Made by a program: the position numbers and the translations under genes. From the NCBI GenBank assembly GCA_016630955.3, contig CM049991.1, positions 496,001 through 560,000 on the forward strand: a stretch of 64,000 nt of DNA. The letters run 5' to 3'. Below are positions 22,775-33,428 of the stretch, one piece after another; the stretch's first letter is position 1, and each line of letters opens with the position of its first letter. This DNA comes from Didymella arachidicola. Taxonomy: Eukaryota > Ascomycota > Dothideomycetes > Pleosporales > Didymellaceae. The notes under the pieces are model-generated. The model worked only from the letters and a program-made list of their open reading frames with translations. It ran no database searches and was not told where the DNA came from.

Positions 22775-24763
22775 ATGGCTGAGTGTCGACATCCAGACAT
22801 ACAGAGATTTGGCGAGATTCGCTGCTGCCTTTCATGCGGAGAAGCCGTCTTCGACGAGACAGAAGTCGAGCCACGGATAACGCCACTGCAATGGTCGCCA
22901 AATTACCAATATAGCCCACTTAGACGCGTACTTGGCCATGAGATTCGATTGATCGTGTTGTTTGCAGGCGAGCCGACAGACGATCTATGCTGCGATATCA
23001 TCACGGTCAATCTGGCAGATCGACCCAGCTATGAGGCAGTGTCCTACACTTGGGCTGACGCACAGGGAGACGTTTCTTTGTCGTCGAATATCCTCTGCCG
23101 CAATACCAACATCGCGGTGACCAAAAATTGCGAAGCTGCACTGCGGCGCCTCAGGCTCCAGGGTCGTAACAGGCGATTGTGGGTCGATGCCATTTGCATC
23201 AACCAGAGAGACGCTGGTGAGAAGAGCGAACAGGTTAGGTTGATGTCTTCCATCTACTCAAACGCTGTTCAAGTATTGTCTTACCTTGGTGTCGGCATGG
23301 AAGCATGGAGGCTTCGACAGGTGATCGCCTTCCTCAAAGATAACGTACCGCTCCCATCCCACATGGGAAATAAGAAGGAGCTCATATCTCTCTTTCTCGA
23401 TCTGCCGTACTTCGACCGAGTATGGATCATGCAGGAGATTGGACTCGCTCAGTTGGTCGTGCTTGTCATTGGCAAACACGAAATTCGCTGGACTGGCGAC
23501 ACGATCTCTAGAATACTTGGCGTATGTTCCGAGCTGGATCTAAAACCCCCGAGCGTCTTACGCTGGACGCCTTCACGCCGTCCCGAAGAAGAAGATGATA
23601 TTCTGGCGGTGTTGTGCAAAAGTCGGAACTGTTCTGCAAGCGATCCTCGCGACAAAGTCTACGCCCTGCTAGGCTTGACAAACCTCAGCTTTACAACGCA
23701 TTTTCCTGTAGACTATTCACTGACGCATGTGGAGGTGTTTTCGAAGATGGCGGTCTACTGCATTGAAGAGCTGGGACGTTTCGACGTATTGAAACATTGC
23801 CAGCACATGTCTGGGGGTCGTGAATGGCAGAACACTCGACGAATTCCAACCTGGGTTCCTCAATGGGACTACAAAGATGTTTACGAGCCACTGCCAGCTC
23901 TGTTCATGGAGGCCGAGAAGCAAAGGTTTGCTACTTCCTGGTATATGGTGCCCACCGAGCCTAGCGCATGGCTTCGTCATGAGTTGCCCTTCCGGCTGCT
24001 ATTGGAACGGATCACGAACGACTTCACGTCTGATCCAAACTTTTACACGGCCGACCCCAATCTTTCGACTGCAGCTTGTCGCGAACAGGTCCGTAAATGG
24101 ACGGAGGTGGAATCAGTATACAACCCAGAGTCGTCGCTATCAGAAGATGATGAGGAGCATCTCACACAGCATATCGTACACCAGCAAAGCGCCGATTTCA
24201 CCTACAAGATCTCCGACCGCCAGATATTTGATCCAGAGCACCCTGCAACAGCTCAGCAAGCGGGACGGCGGGGTGCTTTAGCTGCGTCACCGAAGCTGCC
24301 ATATCTCAAGCTGCGCGCGCATCGCCTCGACGGTATTTCTCGCCGCATCGGTCCAATCTCAAAAAACCGCAGTACAGCGATTCCACAGACGGCCTGGTCA
24401 GCATTCGGCGTGCCGCACTGCCAGGCCTGCACTGCACCCGCCCAATCGAGTCCAGGGTATAGAGCGTCATTCTACCAGCAACGCAGGCATCTGATGGAAA
24501 GGGTGGAGAGTATTGGGGTTGGAACGACAGCCTTTGCGACTGGGTATTCGGTGGGGTTCACGCGCGGCTTGTTGCATTTGGGCGATTCGGTGTGGGCGCT
24601 TTACGGAGCAGATGTGCCTTTTATCTTGCGTGAAGTCGATGGGCACTTTGAGTTGGTCGGCGAGTGCTACCTGCACAGGGCCGGGCGACCGTTTCTATGC
24701 GAGCATTGCGGGAACGAGGCGGCGCCGTGGCCGATGCAGACGGAGGTGGTTGATATCTGGTAG
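22775..24763 (+). CDS. HET (heterokaryon incompatibility) domain protein
   Basis: An intronless gene of 662 residues. The N terminus carries a Cys-containing motif (CRHPDIQRFGEIRCCLSCGEA) frequent at the start of large fungal HET proteins. The HET domain spans about residues 75-235, with ADRPSYEAVSYTWADA, the NCEAALRRLR helix, RLWVDAICINQRDAGEKSEQV and YFDRVWIMQEIGLA. A degenerate middle follows, with DPRDKVYALLGL. The C-terminal part contains GDSVWALYGADVPFILRE and GECYLH, the usual end module. HET domains trigger programmed cell death upon non-self recognition. The frame is also open upstream to a TTG at 22742, but the first ATG is at 22775. The gene sits alone between conserved housekeeping genes with no partner visible. 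Confidence 0.94.
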   Translation: MAECRHPDIQRFGEIRCCLSCGEAVFDETEVEPRITPLQWSPNYQYSPLRRVLGHEIRLIVLFAGEPTDDLCCDIITVNLADRPSYEAVSYTWADAQGDVSLSSNILCRNTNIAVTKNCEAALRRLRLQGRNRRLWVDAICINQRDAGEKSEQVRLMSSIYSNAVQVLSYLGVGMEAWRLRQVIAFLKDNVPLPSHMGNKKELISLFLDLPYFDRVWIMQEIGLAQLVVLVIGKHEIRWTGDTISRILGVCSELDLKPPSVLRWTPSRRPEEEDDILAVLCKSRNCSASDPRDKVYALLGLTNLSFTTHFPVDYSLTHVEVFSKMAVYCIEELGRFDVLKHCQHMSGGREWQNTRRIPTWVPQWDYKDVYEPLPALFMEAEKQRFATSWYMVPTEPSAWLRHELPFRLLLERITNDFTSDPNFYTADPNLSTAACREQVRKWTEVESVYNPESSLSEDDEEHLTQHIVHQQSADFTYKISDRQIFDPEHPATAQQAGRRGALAASPKLPYLKLRAHRLDGISRRIGPISKNRSTAIPQTAWSAFGVPHCQACTAPAQSSPGYRASFYQQRRHLMERVESIGVGTTAFATGYSVGFTRGLLHLGDSVWALYGADVPFILREVDGHFELVGECYLHRAGRPFLCEHCGNEAAPWPMQTEVVDIW

Positions 24764-24885
24764 TCCTTGCTGCACACAAACCCGTTGAGTTCACGGTGGG
24801 AGATGAGCGCGTCGTAAAGTCTCAATGCTTGCTTCGAAGTCTGGGTATCATTCGCTCTCCACACGCTCCCATGACGTCCGTTAGA

Positions 24886-26259
24886 CTAATCCCAGTACTT
24901 TAGCACACCATCCAAATCCCCCGTGATAACCTTGCTCGTCTCCCTCGGATGCCACTGCACAGCCAACACGGGCGCATCACTCGCCTGAATCTTATGCCAC
25001 ATCTTGCACGTCTTCCAATCCCAAAAACACACATACCCCCCACTATCGCCCGAGCTCACAAACCGCCCATCCGGACTGATCGCCACATCTGGCGCATACC
25101 CGGCGACATTGTGCCCGCGATAGCTCTTCTTCCTGTTCTGCCGAAACCGGTCCGTGGTCGAGTACACGGTGATCTGGTTGTCGCTGCCCTGGAACGCAGC
25201 GTATTTCCCGCTGGGGTGCGGGGCGGCGCGCACCATGGCGAACATGTAGGGTTCGGCGATGAACTTGATGGGCACGGGGATCCCGTACTCCCATGCGCGG
25301 AGTGATTTGTCGTCCGAGGTGGTGACGAAGCGCCGGTTCTCGTCGCAGAAGGTAAGGGTGTTGACGGGGCCGAGGTGGTGGTCGTATTCCTGCACGAGGG
25401 CGCCGCTGCGGGTGTCGTATTGGAGGATTTTCTTGTCGCTCATGCCGGCGAGGAATTCGTGGGGCGTGGACGGGTTGATGCGGACTACGTGGGGGGTTTT
25501 GCCGGTTGTGAATTTGGCGAGGCAGGTGCCGGTTTCCGTGTCCCAGAGCTTCATGTAGCGGTCGTAGCTTGCCGAGATGAATTGCGTGCCGGAGGGGTTG
25601 AAGTCGATGTCGTTGACTGATTTGGTGTGGCCAGAGTAGGTGCGCAGGAGCTCGCGCTGGTGGTATACGTCCCAGAGGGCGATCTTGGAGTCTGCCGAGG
25701 CAGAGAGCAGGAGGTGGCCGCTGTCTGGGATGAAGCGGACTTGGGTGATGGACTTTGTGTGGTATTTGTACGTGTGGACGAGCTTCTTGGGTATGAAGTT
25801 GGTTGGCTCGTACTCGCCGGTGAGCTTGATGTCGACGTCGGTGGGTACGTGCATGTACGTGCGGCCCTGGTAGTCGTACTGTTCGCTGCCCTTGAACTCG
25901 GTCGTCTCGGCCTGGGCGTCGGTGTCATGGTAGTCGGTGCCTGCAAGCTTCTTGGGTGCAGCTTCTGGGTTCTCCTCGATCTCGTCCTCCTCGTATATGA
26001 TCTCGACCTCTTCATCGCTCGCGAATTCGTCCTCGGAAGCTGCGTCTGGCTTCTCTTCTTCGTACCGCGCCCATGGGCCCTTGTATGCGCCAGCTCCAAC
26101 CACCACGCTGGAGTCGCCCTTGCCCTCTCGCTTCCTCTTCTTGGAGCTCTGTCCGCTTTCTATCGCCCGATGCGCTTGGCGAAATGTGTGGTCGCTGATG
26201 TACGTTTCTGCTGCGAATCCAGTAGGCACGCGGCCGGCGCCTTTCCCTGGCGCAGACAT
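24886..26259 (-). CDS. PRP17: Pre-mRNA splicing factor PRP17/CDC40 (WD40)
   Basis: A single exon of 457 residues. The N-terminal 150 residues hold a short Lys/Arg patch (KKRKREGKG), an acidic stretch and the family segment QYDYQGRTYMHVPTDVDI. Seven WD40 repeats then run to the C terminus, including HTKSITQVRFIPDSG, HTKSVNDIDFNPSGTQFISASYD, DRYMKLWDTETG and the terminal GDLDGVLKYWD, typical of Prp17. The protein acts in the catalytic spliceosome during the second splicing step. Some filamentous fungal orthologues have a longer N terminus. The frame remains open some way upstream of the ATG, so an extra 5' exon is possible, but I find no compelling one. Length agrees with yeast Prp17. Confidence 0.93.
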   Translation of the reverse strand: MSAPGKGAGRVPTGFAAETYISDHTFRQAHRAIESGQSSKKRKREGKGDSSVVVGAGAYKGPWARYEEEKPDAASEDEFASDEEVEIIYEEDEIEENPEAAPKKLAGTDYHDTDAQAETTEFKGSEQYDYQGRTYMHVPTDVDIKLTGEYEPTNFIPKKLVHTYKYHTKSITQVRFIPDSGHLLLSASADSKIALWDVYHQRELLRTYSGHTKSVNDIDFNPSGTQFISASYDRYMKLWDTETGTCLAKFTTGKTPHVVRINPSTPHEFLAGMSDKKILQYDTRSGALVQEYDHHLGPVNTLTFCDENRRFVTTSDDKSLRAWEYGIPVPIKFIAEPYMFAMVRAAPHPSGKYAAFQGSDNQITVYSTTDRFRQNRKKSYRGHNVAGYAPDVAISPDGRFVSSGDSGGYVCFWDWKTCKMWHKIQASDAPVLAVQWHPRETSKVITGDLDGVLKYWD

Positions 26260-27029
26260 GACGTTGGGGTGCTTTCGAGGTCGTGTCGTGTTTATTACGA
26301 GTATTGAGGTGAAGGCGCCGAGATTTTCACGTGGTCCTGCAGATTAGTGCTCGCGTTGATGTGTGAGGGAAGGGCAGTTGAGCTGGGGAAATTTATATGG
26401 ATGACTAAGCAAGTCAAAGTCCAGCGAGAGTACCTCGAAGATTGGTCACCAAGAATCGAGGACGCTTGAAAACAGTTTGAAGGGAAGTGTCCACACGACC
26501 AGCCGCGTACGTATAATGTTCATCTATGTAGAAAAATCCAGACGTCCCTCTCGAGGTGTGGCTGGTGTCGGCGATCGGCAAGGCTCGCGTCATCCCACCC
26601 GTCGCACCTCAGCCCAAACGATGCGCCGGGCTTGTACATTTCCTGCCATCCTCCCTCACGTCCCCGAACATGAGCGCCAGCGCCTTGCCTACGCCTGCCT
26701 CACTCGCTGCGCCGCGACCGACCCGCGCGCACGCTATGACTGCGCCTTGAAGACTGTGAGCGAACACGCCTGCCTGTTCAGCCGCCCGCCCACCCGCGCT
26801 TTCTCTCTGCGAGCCTGCCATACACGGCTCCCAACACCTGCAAGCTGCCGTGGAGCCTGCAAACCTCGACTCTCGACACATTCATAGCCGCCTCACCGCC
26901 ATCGCCACCCCTCGGCGACACTCGCTGCGCCCCCCACTCATCACCATCCCCACCATGCGCAGCAGCCCGCACCCGCACCAGCACCCGCACCCTGCCCGGG
27001 CCACCGCCACCACCGCCACCATCGCCGCC
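26260..27029. promoter_or_regulatory. Divergent upstream region of PRP17 and the PIN gene
   Basis: About 770 bp. Next to 26260, a CTGCAG on the minus strand near 26338 could be the acceptor of a 5' UTR intron of PRP17. The half next to 27029 is C-rich (CACC/CCGCC tracts) and probably forms the 5' UTR of the PIN gene. An alternative in-frame ATG for that gene lies at 26955. Confidence 0.4.
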
Positions 27030-28394
27030 ATGCGCGCGCCCGAGCCGCCCCAGCGCAAGATCTTCAACTGCATCGTCGACGACACGGCCTTGATCGCAGG
27101 CGTCAAGAAGAGCACCCGCGACGGCATCCGCAAATGGATCTCACAGGGCGCCATCTGCCTCTTCGTTCCCCTGCACAGTATGCCTTGAGAGCACACGTGC
27201 TCTTGCTGTGACTGACATGACCCAGCACTCACTGCGCTCCATCGCCTGAAGAATGGAAACGAGCGTGTCAACGCAGACGCTCGTGAAGCCGTCAAGTGGC
27301 TGGACGAGATCACTTCAGCCTCGGGCGACGCTGCCGACCGCGTCATCCTCGAGGGCGTGGACGAAGCATACAGCACCTGGGAGGAGGTCGAGAGGCTGAT
27401 GCGGCCGCAGACACTGCTCTCCATGGACGACAGCGACTCGGACGACGACGATTACCACGAGGATCTCGAAAGCTCCTTCAATGCGCTCGACATGTCGGAC
27501 GGGACCTCGATGAGCTCTACTCACAGTCTGGCCGACGTTGCGCCCAAGGCCCCTGACTCGCCACGATCCATGATGAGCAAGAGCAAGGTCGCCGGCCAGG
27601 ACGCTGCCACGAAAAATGAACACGGCAACGGCACCGCTTCAGAGTCGCCAGACCGTACTGCACGCAACAGCTCCGAGTCGACCCGTGGAGCAACCTCGCC
27701 CAAGCGTGCCGTGCCGACCTACCTCAGGCCACTGTTCAACCACGTCCTCTGGCGCATCAACAAAGAGTCCAATCCAGACGCCGCGCTCGCCTCCTACATT
27801 CTCCTCACGAACGACCCCACCAAGCAGATGATTGCGTCTAAGTTCGGCGTTCGTGCCAAGCGCCTTGAGCAACTCCGTGACACCGTTGCCCGTGAGGATC
27901 GAGAATACAAGAACCACATGACTCTGCACAAGATTGAGTCAGAGTCAAACCTGGCCAAGAAAAACGCGCCAGTGACTCCCAAGGCAGCCGACCGCCCAAA
28001 GTCCAGCCATTCGACCCAGGACAAGGTGGAAGAGGTCTCTGACGACGAGGACGTTGTTCTATTCCAGCGCGCGCCCCGGGGTCCAGCAGCGATCACGAAC
28101 ACCCAGCGTGTCCTTGACCCCAACGACTTTGGCCGAGCAAACCATCAGCAATCGCTTCGAGGAGGTCGAGGAGGCCATGTTGCGTCTCGAAGTCGCGGAA
28201 TACCATCCCCTCGAGGACGTGGAGCCTTTGTGCCTCGTGGTGCCTACGTTGCACCAGCACCGCAAGTTCGCGCTCCACCTGCGCCTCGTCACGACCCCAA
28301 CGCGCCAATCGATCCAAACTCGTTTGCTCGACCTCTCGCTCGAGCGAGCCCGGCTCGCGGCGGAAGCGGACGTAAGTTGTGGGAGCCGAACTAG
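27030..28394 (+). CDS. PIN-domain protein resembling the NMD factor Nmd4
   Basis: Two exons (27030-27177, 27226-28394) give 438 residues. An in-frame upstream ATG (26955) would add 25 low-complexity residues. The PIN domain begins IFNCIVDDTALIAGVKKS and continues CLFVPLHTLTALHRLKNG across the intron, then NADAREAVKWLDEI. Its far strand is ASYILLTNDPTKQMIASKFGV. The C-terminal third is disordered, with an RGG-rich segment, and ends SGRKLWEPN. Yeast Nmd4, a Upf1-bound PIN protein of nonsense-mediated decay, shares the same start, the VP-TL-L motif and a similar LW-containing C terminus. I therefore infer an Nmd4-like cofactor of Upf1. The catalytic acidic quartet is only partly evident, so nuclease activity is uncertain. 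Confidence 0.75.
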
Positions 28395-29587
28395 TCGTCA
28401 CGGGACGGGCGTCGCTTTCAGTGATGGCCTGATCTCCTCACAACTTACAATGCTCAACAACGGCCGTACCGGCGAACCTGTACCGCGGTTCAACTTACGG
28501 ACTTGGTTCCAACCCGGCAAAGACCCATCCAGCCCTGCCAATGACACTCCCTGATAGCAGTGTGTCGAGACGTACCGCTTGTCTACACAAAGACGAGAGT
28601 CAATCACTCGCTCATTTAAAAGGGTGTGGAACGACCATAAAGCCTCAGGCTCTTGCAAGGACCTTTCGAGAATGTTCACACGCTCGTTTCGACGAATGCG
28701 GGCTTTGCTTCACACGCTAGAGATACAGACCGCCGCCGAGGCAGTCTTGATCCCAGATAATTTCCTTTTTGATATCATTTGCTATTGCTCCGCCCAGATT
28801 GCAGAAATCATAGTCCATACGAGTACAAATAGCTAAATTAGCAGTCTTCCATTCTGTCCTGTTGCGCAGTATCCGTGCAAGAGTATGAATAGTCATTGGG
28901 CTTTTTCTCAGCACGTATATGCACATGATCCTGGACACATGTTTAAATCGTATCTACACACTGAGACTTATCAGGAGTGAAGAAGCCCCCGGTGACACAT
29001 ACTCTCTCCAGGCCTCCCCCATCTCAAACACCAACACTGGACTGCGCCTCCGTCAACCTCAGTACAGCCACAGACACATCACACACTGCGTACATTGCCA
29101 CTTGCTCGCTTACTCACACCGATGCAAGAACCCTCTCCCAAACGCTCAACACACCAGTTATACTATTCATTCTTCCATTTCCGAATACAAAGATGGGCAC
29201 CTGTCCTTCTTAGGTGTAACGCTTAGCAAACAACAGATGTGCCTACTTTAGCTTCTTCCGGAAATCACTCCCTTGCAAGACAACTGTGGAGTTGGTTTGT
29301 ATGGCGGTGATTATAACTCGAGTGGGAGATAGTAGCAGTTTGCTGAGTTTTGTGGATGTGATTGATGGGCTAGATGTTGACGCTGGGCAATGCATGAATA
29401 AGGCTGCGGATCGGGTTTTGCAGTTGGCGTTGAGGGATGTTGTTAGTGATCCGAAGGGGAGCCCGAATCTGTTGGTTAACAACGGTAGCGGAGCGTGAGA
29501 TGTTGCGGAGACGAATATACATACTACAAGCGTTACTACGCACATTCATCCATGAGCATTCACTATCGTACAACATCGCCACCCCAC
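28395..29587. other. Intergenic, convergent 3' flanks, relatively AT-rich
   Basis: Nearly 1.2 kb between the PIN gene and the aspartyl-tRNA synthetase gene, which converge. The segment 28560-29250 is more AT-rich than its neighbours. Short frames on both strands look random. I looked for tRNA-like boxes and saw none. Confidence 0.5.
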
Positions 29588-31727
29588 TCACCCCTTCACC
29601 CGCAACCCATACGCATCCCACTGCTCCACACTCGGCCTATTAGGACTCCCAACCATCCCATCCTCGCCCCGCCCACTCTTCGGAAACGCAATCACATCCC
29701 GCACACTCTCCACATGACACATAACCGCCATCAACCTATCCCACCCCAGCGCAATCCCACAGTGCGGCGGACACCCGGACCTCAGCACATCCAGCAGATG
29801 CCGAAAGTCCTCGACGCGCTCGGGCTTCATCTTCAACACGTCGCGGAAGATAAACTCCTGCACGCCCGCGTTGTGGATGCGGCGACTCCCGCCGCCGAGC
29901 TCTACGCCGTTGACCACGATGTCGTAGTGTGCGGCGATGGCGGTCTGCGGGGAAGACAGGAGCAGGTCGATGTCGGCGGGGGTCTTGGGCGCCGTGAACG
30001 GGTGGTGTGTTGCAGCGAGCCCCGCGGCGCCGCCTTGGCCGGGCTCCGAGGCGACCGAGGGCGAGAAGAGAGGGAAGTCGTGGATCCATACGAACTTGTA
30101 GCTGTGCTTGTCTGGTGCGGGCGTCAGCCCTTGGGCGATAGCCGCTTTGTGGAGTGCGAGGCGCAGGGTGCCTAGCACGGTTGAGCCGCCGGCGAAAGGG
30201 GCGGTGGGACGGGCTTGCAGGATGAGCAGGTCGCCGTGGTCGATGGCGAGTGCGGAGGGGCCTTCCATTACGTATTGGTACCCGAGAGGTCCTAGGCCTT
30301 GCATGGGGGCTGATTGATCGCCTACGAAGACGCCGGGCTGGCCGTCTGGGTTCTCGAGGAATGGTTTCCCGTCCGGGCTGTCGAGGAAGTTGGAGATGAA
30401 GTTTCGAGTGATCTTTGGATCGCCAGAGATGGGGATCTTGAAAGCGTCTACAGTAGGGTGTGCGAGCGGCGTGATCTTGCCGATCAAGTCGGCGGGGAGA
30501 TACTGTGTGATGTCGTGGATCTTGGAGTCGTACCGTAGATCAGGCTTGTCTGAGCCGTACGAGGCCATGGCCTCCTGGTACGTCATGCGTGGGAATTTCT
30601 CCGGAATCTTCTGCTTCAAGATTCTGAACCAGAGTGCTCTGAGCAGCCTCTCGATCTCCGCCATGATGTCCTCCTCCGCGGCGAATGCCATCTCCATATC
30701 GAGCTGGGTGAACTCCGGCTGACGGTCGGCTCTCAGATCCTCGTCGCGGAAACAACGCGCAAACTGGAAGTAACGCGTGAATCCGGAGGCCATGAGGATC
30801 TGTTTGTATTGTTGCGGGCTTTGAGGGAGCGCGTAGGCGAGACCCTTGGTTCGTGTTGGTACGAGGAATTCTCGTGCTCCTTCCGGGGTCGACTTGAAGA
30901 GGATAGGTGTCTCGATCTCTTTCCAGCCTTGATCTGCCAACTCCAGCCTTGCTCTTTTCACAGCTTTCTGCCTCTTGATGATGTTGTTGCGTAGCTCAGC
31001 GTCAGTGCGCAGCTGGAGGTGTCGCTGCTCAGGTCCGAAGACCGTGTCTTCTTTGATGATTATATCATTCGGGATCTCGTTCAGCGGAGTGATACTTGTG
31101 AGCGAAATCTCTCGATCTGTGATCATCTTCATCCCCAAAAAGGTGTCGTTCTTGGCCTGCTTCCTCTCTAGGAGCTTGCCTCGAATCACGACAGGCGTCC
31201 ACTCTCTCAACGTCCTGAGGCGGACATGAGCCTCTGCCTCTTCTCCCTCGATGTTGCCGGTTGAAACAACTTGAATGCACCAAGTTTGGTTTTTACTGCG
31301 AAGCATCGCGAAAGAAAGCTTCTGGTTCACATCTCGTCGGGTGCTCAGATACCCACAAAGCTCGACATCCCGACCTGCTCTGTTGTGGACCAAATTTGCG
31401 GCTCGCAACTGGGTCCAGTCATCATCAAGGCCCTTCCAGGATGTTCGTGCTGCAAGCTGTGAGCAATTGACGGAAAGTCTCCATGACGTGCATACTAGAT
31501 TCTTTGTAATCTTCTAGCGTCTTGCGCAGCTTCTGCTCTGGTGATAAGTCGGCTGCACCAGGCTGCAGGCTTGAGAACGTTCGTGCTGCGCTTCTCAGAC
31601 ACAATGGTACGCGATTGAGCGTAATCCCGTGATGGCGTGTCTGGACGAATCGGGATATCTCAGCGTACGAGCTTCGAAGACAAGCGGCGCGACTTGCAGC
31701 ATGTCGTGAAGCATGTGCTAAGCTCAT
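29588..31727 (-). CDS. MSD1: Mitochondrial aspartyl-tRNA synthetase
   Basis: Two exons (31496-31727, 29588-31449) give 697 residues. The N terminus (MSLAHASRHAASRAACLRSSY...) is rich in Arg, Ala and Ser without acids, a mitochondrial targeting sequence. The OB-fold anticodon-binding domain includes RDVELCGYLSTRRDVNQKLSF. The class II core shows motif 1 near ELADQGWKEIETPILFKSTPEGAREFLVP, motif 2 as ARCFRDEDLRADRQPEFTQLD, and motif 3 as GIALGWDRLMAVM. The bacterial-type GAD insertion and the ending DVIAFPKS place it with the bacterial/mitochondrial AspRS group and not the cytosolic one. It charges mitochondrial tRNA-Asp. The start is the first ATG; frame upstream of it only offers a TTG. Confidence 0.96.
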
Positions 31728-32744
31728 CTTCGGAAGAAGAAAAAGATCTGATTGGAACAACTACTCAATTCGTTGTTCTTGATGGTAATGCTTCGACTGA
31801 TCGAAAAGTAATGGAGTTGCCAAGGCCTGGTCCAAGCGCGCCTGCCACAAAAGTTTCCGCACCTCCAGACCTTCGTTTCCTCTTCATCCTTCCAGTTTAA
31901 CTACTGTAAGCCGCCCTGCGTCCCCTGCCCGCACCGCTCAGACTAACAAACGCGCAGATGATGAAAGCTCAGCGTGTTTAATTTGAGCAGCCCTCCACAC
32001 CTGCCTTCGAACTCTCCCTTTACCGGGCTTAAGTGGTCCGCTGGTGGTTGTGGAGGGGTGCATGACAACCGCGTTCGGCACACCCTTCTTGTTACAAGAA
32101 CGGACGCTTCACAGCATCTCTGATTACCGAACTGGACGGTGTCTTCTCGCCTTGGCGCGACACGATCACGACCGACATCGACGAGGAGTTGGATGGGCCA
32201 TGTACTTATCTCCAATATACCAATGCAATATTAATCAACCGACCGGCGCGCAGTGATGTGGGGCATGGAGACAAGTTGAGAGTGCGCAAGTCCAGGCATT
32301 CAGAGCGAACCACCATCGTTGTATACATTTGAAGCTGCAGGGCTATCCACCTTCTCCTTCTTAACGGAACAGCGAAAGAGCAAACTTCCAACGCAACGCC
32401 AATCATTCCTCTTCCGCTTCTATCGAGATTTGGAACGCATGGCAAATGCTACATGCCAATCTTCCGACGCACAACTCTCCTCTGTTAGAGGCGGGTGTCA
32501 TGGCTCTAAACTTCACGCTTGGCCTACTCGATTCAATCCGCCAATTATTCCATTATTACCTCTATTATCTAGCTTACGCACTTCTGGGTATCAAACTTCT
32601 AACCCCATAACGCCATCAATATTAGAAAGAGCAAGGACGACCAGAACACCAGATGTCGCCATTACAATCAGTCTTGGTCTGAGGGACAATCCAAAGTCCT
32701 AACGCCATTACTCCTTGATGAACTGCTCGCACTCCTGAAAACAC
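31728..32744. other. Intergenic
   Basis: About 1 kb upstream of the aspartyl-tRNA synthetase gene and downstream of the Arg-rich orphan. Plus-strand frames at 31637-31900 and 32319-32702 have no recognisable domain and poor composition. No RNA gene or repeat seen. Confidence 0.45.
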
Positions 32745-33428
32745 TCAAGTCCTCCGAAACCCAGCCAACGGCCTCCACTCATCCGTCCTCGTCCTCTTCA
32801 CCCTCCTATACCTCACCACCCTCTCCCCCTCAGCTTCCCTCTCAACAACAACCTCCTCCTCACCACCCCACAGCCCCTCCCTCCTCCGCCGCTCCCTAGA
32901 CCTACTCCTCGCCCGCTCCCTCGCCTCATACTCCTCACTCACACACCTCTCCCGCGAGGTCCTAAACAGCCCAGCGCCCCAAACCCGCGGACTAGCCCTC
33001 TCCTCATCAGACTCAGCGCGAAACCGCGCCGGCAGCGGACTGAGCCTCGTCTCCCTCTCCCTCAGCCTCGTGACGCGGAGCCGGAACTCCCGCTCCTCGT
33101 CCGCATTCACATCGTCCATGTCAGCGAACGACACGCGGCGGAGCCTTCTCTCGCGCGAGCGGCTTGCTTCCTCGGTCCCGGAGTCGGCGCGCGAGCGGTT
33201 CGGCGAGGTCCATATGTTCCATCGCTCTAGCTGGGAGGGTGCGTTGCGCGTGACGAGGGCACGCGAGGGGCGGTGTGCGCCGCTGTAGGGGTAGTCGTCG
33301 TATTCATCGTCTGAGGAGGAGGGGAGGAGACGTTGGCGCTTGAATGATGTGCGGCGCGGGAGGGGGGGAGGTGTGAGTGAGCGGCTGCGGGAGCGGGTGC
33401 GTGTGTGGTGGTATGTGAAGGATGACAT
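32745..33428 (-). CDS. Arg/Glu/Ser-rich protein of unknown function
   Basis: An intronless frame of 227 codons. The N terminus has an RS-like run (TRTRSRSRSLTPPP). The middle has a short acidic patch (SSSDDEYDDYPYSG), then RRVSFADMDDVNADEEREF. The second half is a highly charged Arg/Glu segment (ARERARSRSRERRRREG) ending in a basic tail with VVRYRRVKRTRTDEWRPLAGF. The composition suggests a nuclear, disordered protein, possibly phosphorylated on its RS dipeptides. I recognise no family. The highly charged composition with no out-of-frame competitor on the same strand favours a real gene, but it could be lineage-restricted. Confidence 0.6.
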   Translation of the reverse strand: MSSFTYHHTRTRSRSRSLTPPPLPRRTSFKRQRLLPSSSDDEYDDYPYSGAHRPSRALVTRNAPSQLERWNIWTSPNRSRADSGTEEASRSRERRLRRVSFADMDDVNADEEREFRLRVTRLRERETRLSPLPARFRAESDEERASPRVWGAGLFRTSRERCVSEEYEARERARSRSRERRRREGLWGGEEEVVVEREAEGERVVRYRRVKRTRTDEWRPLAGFRRT

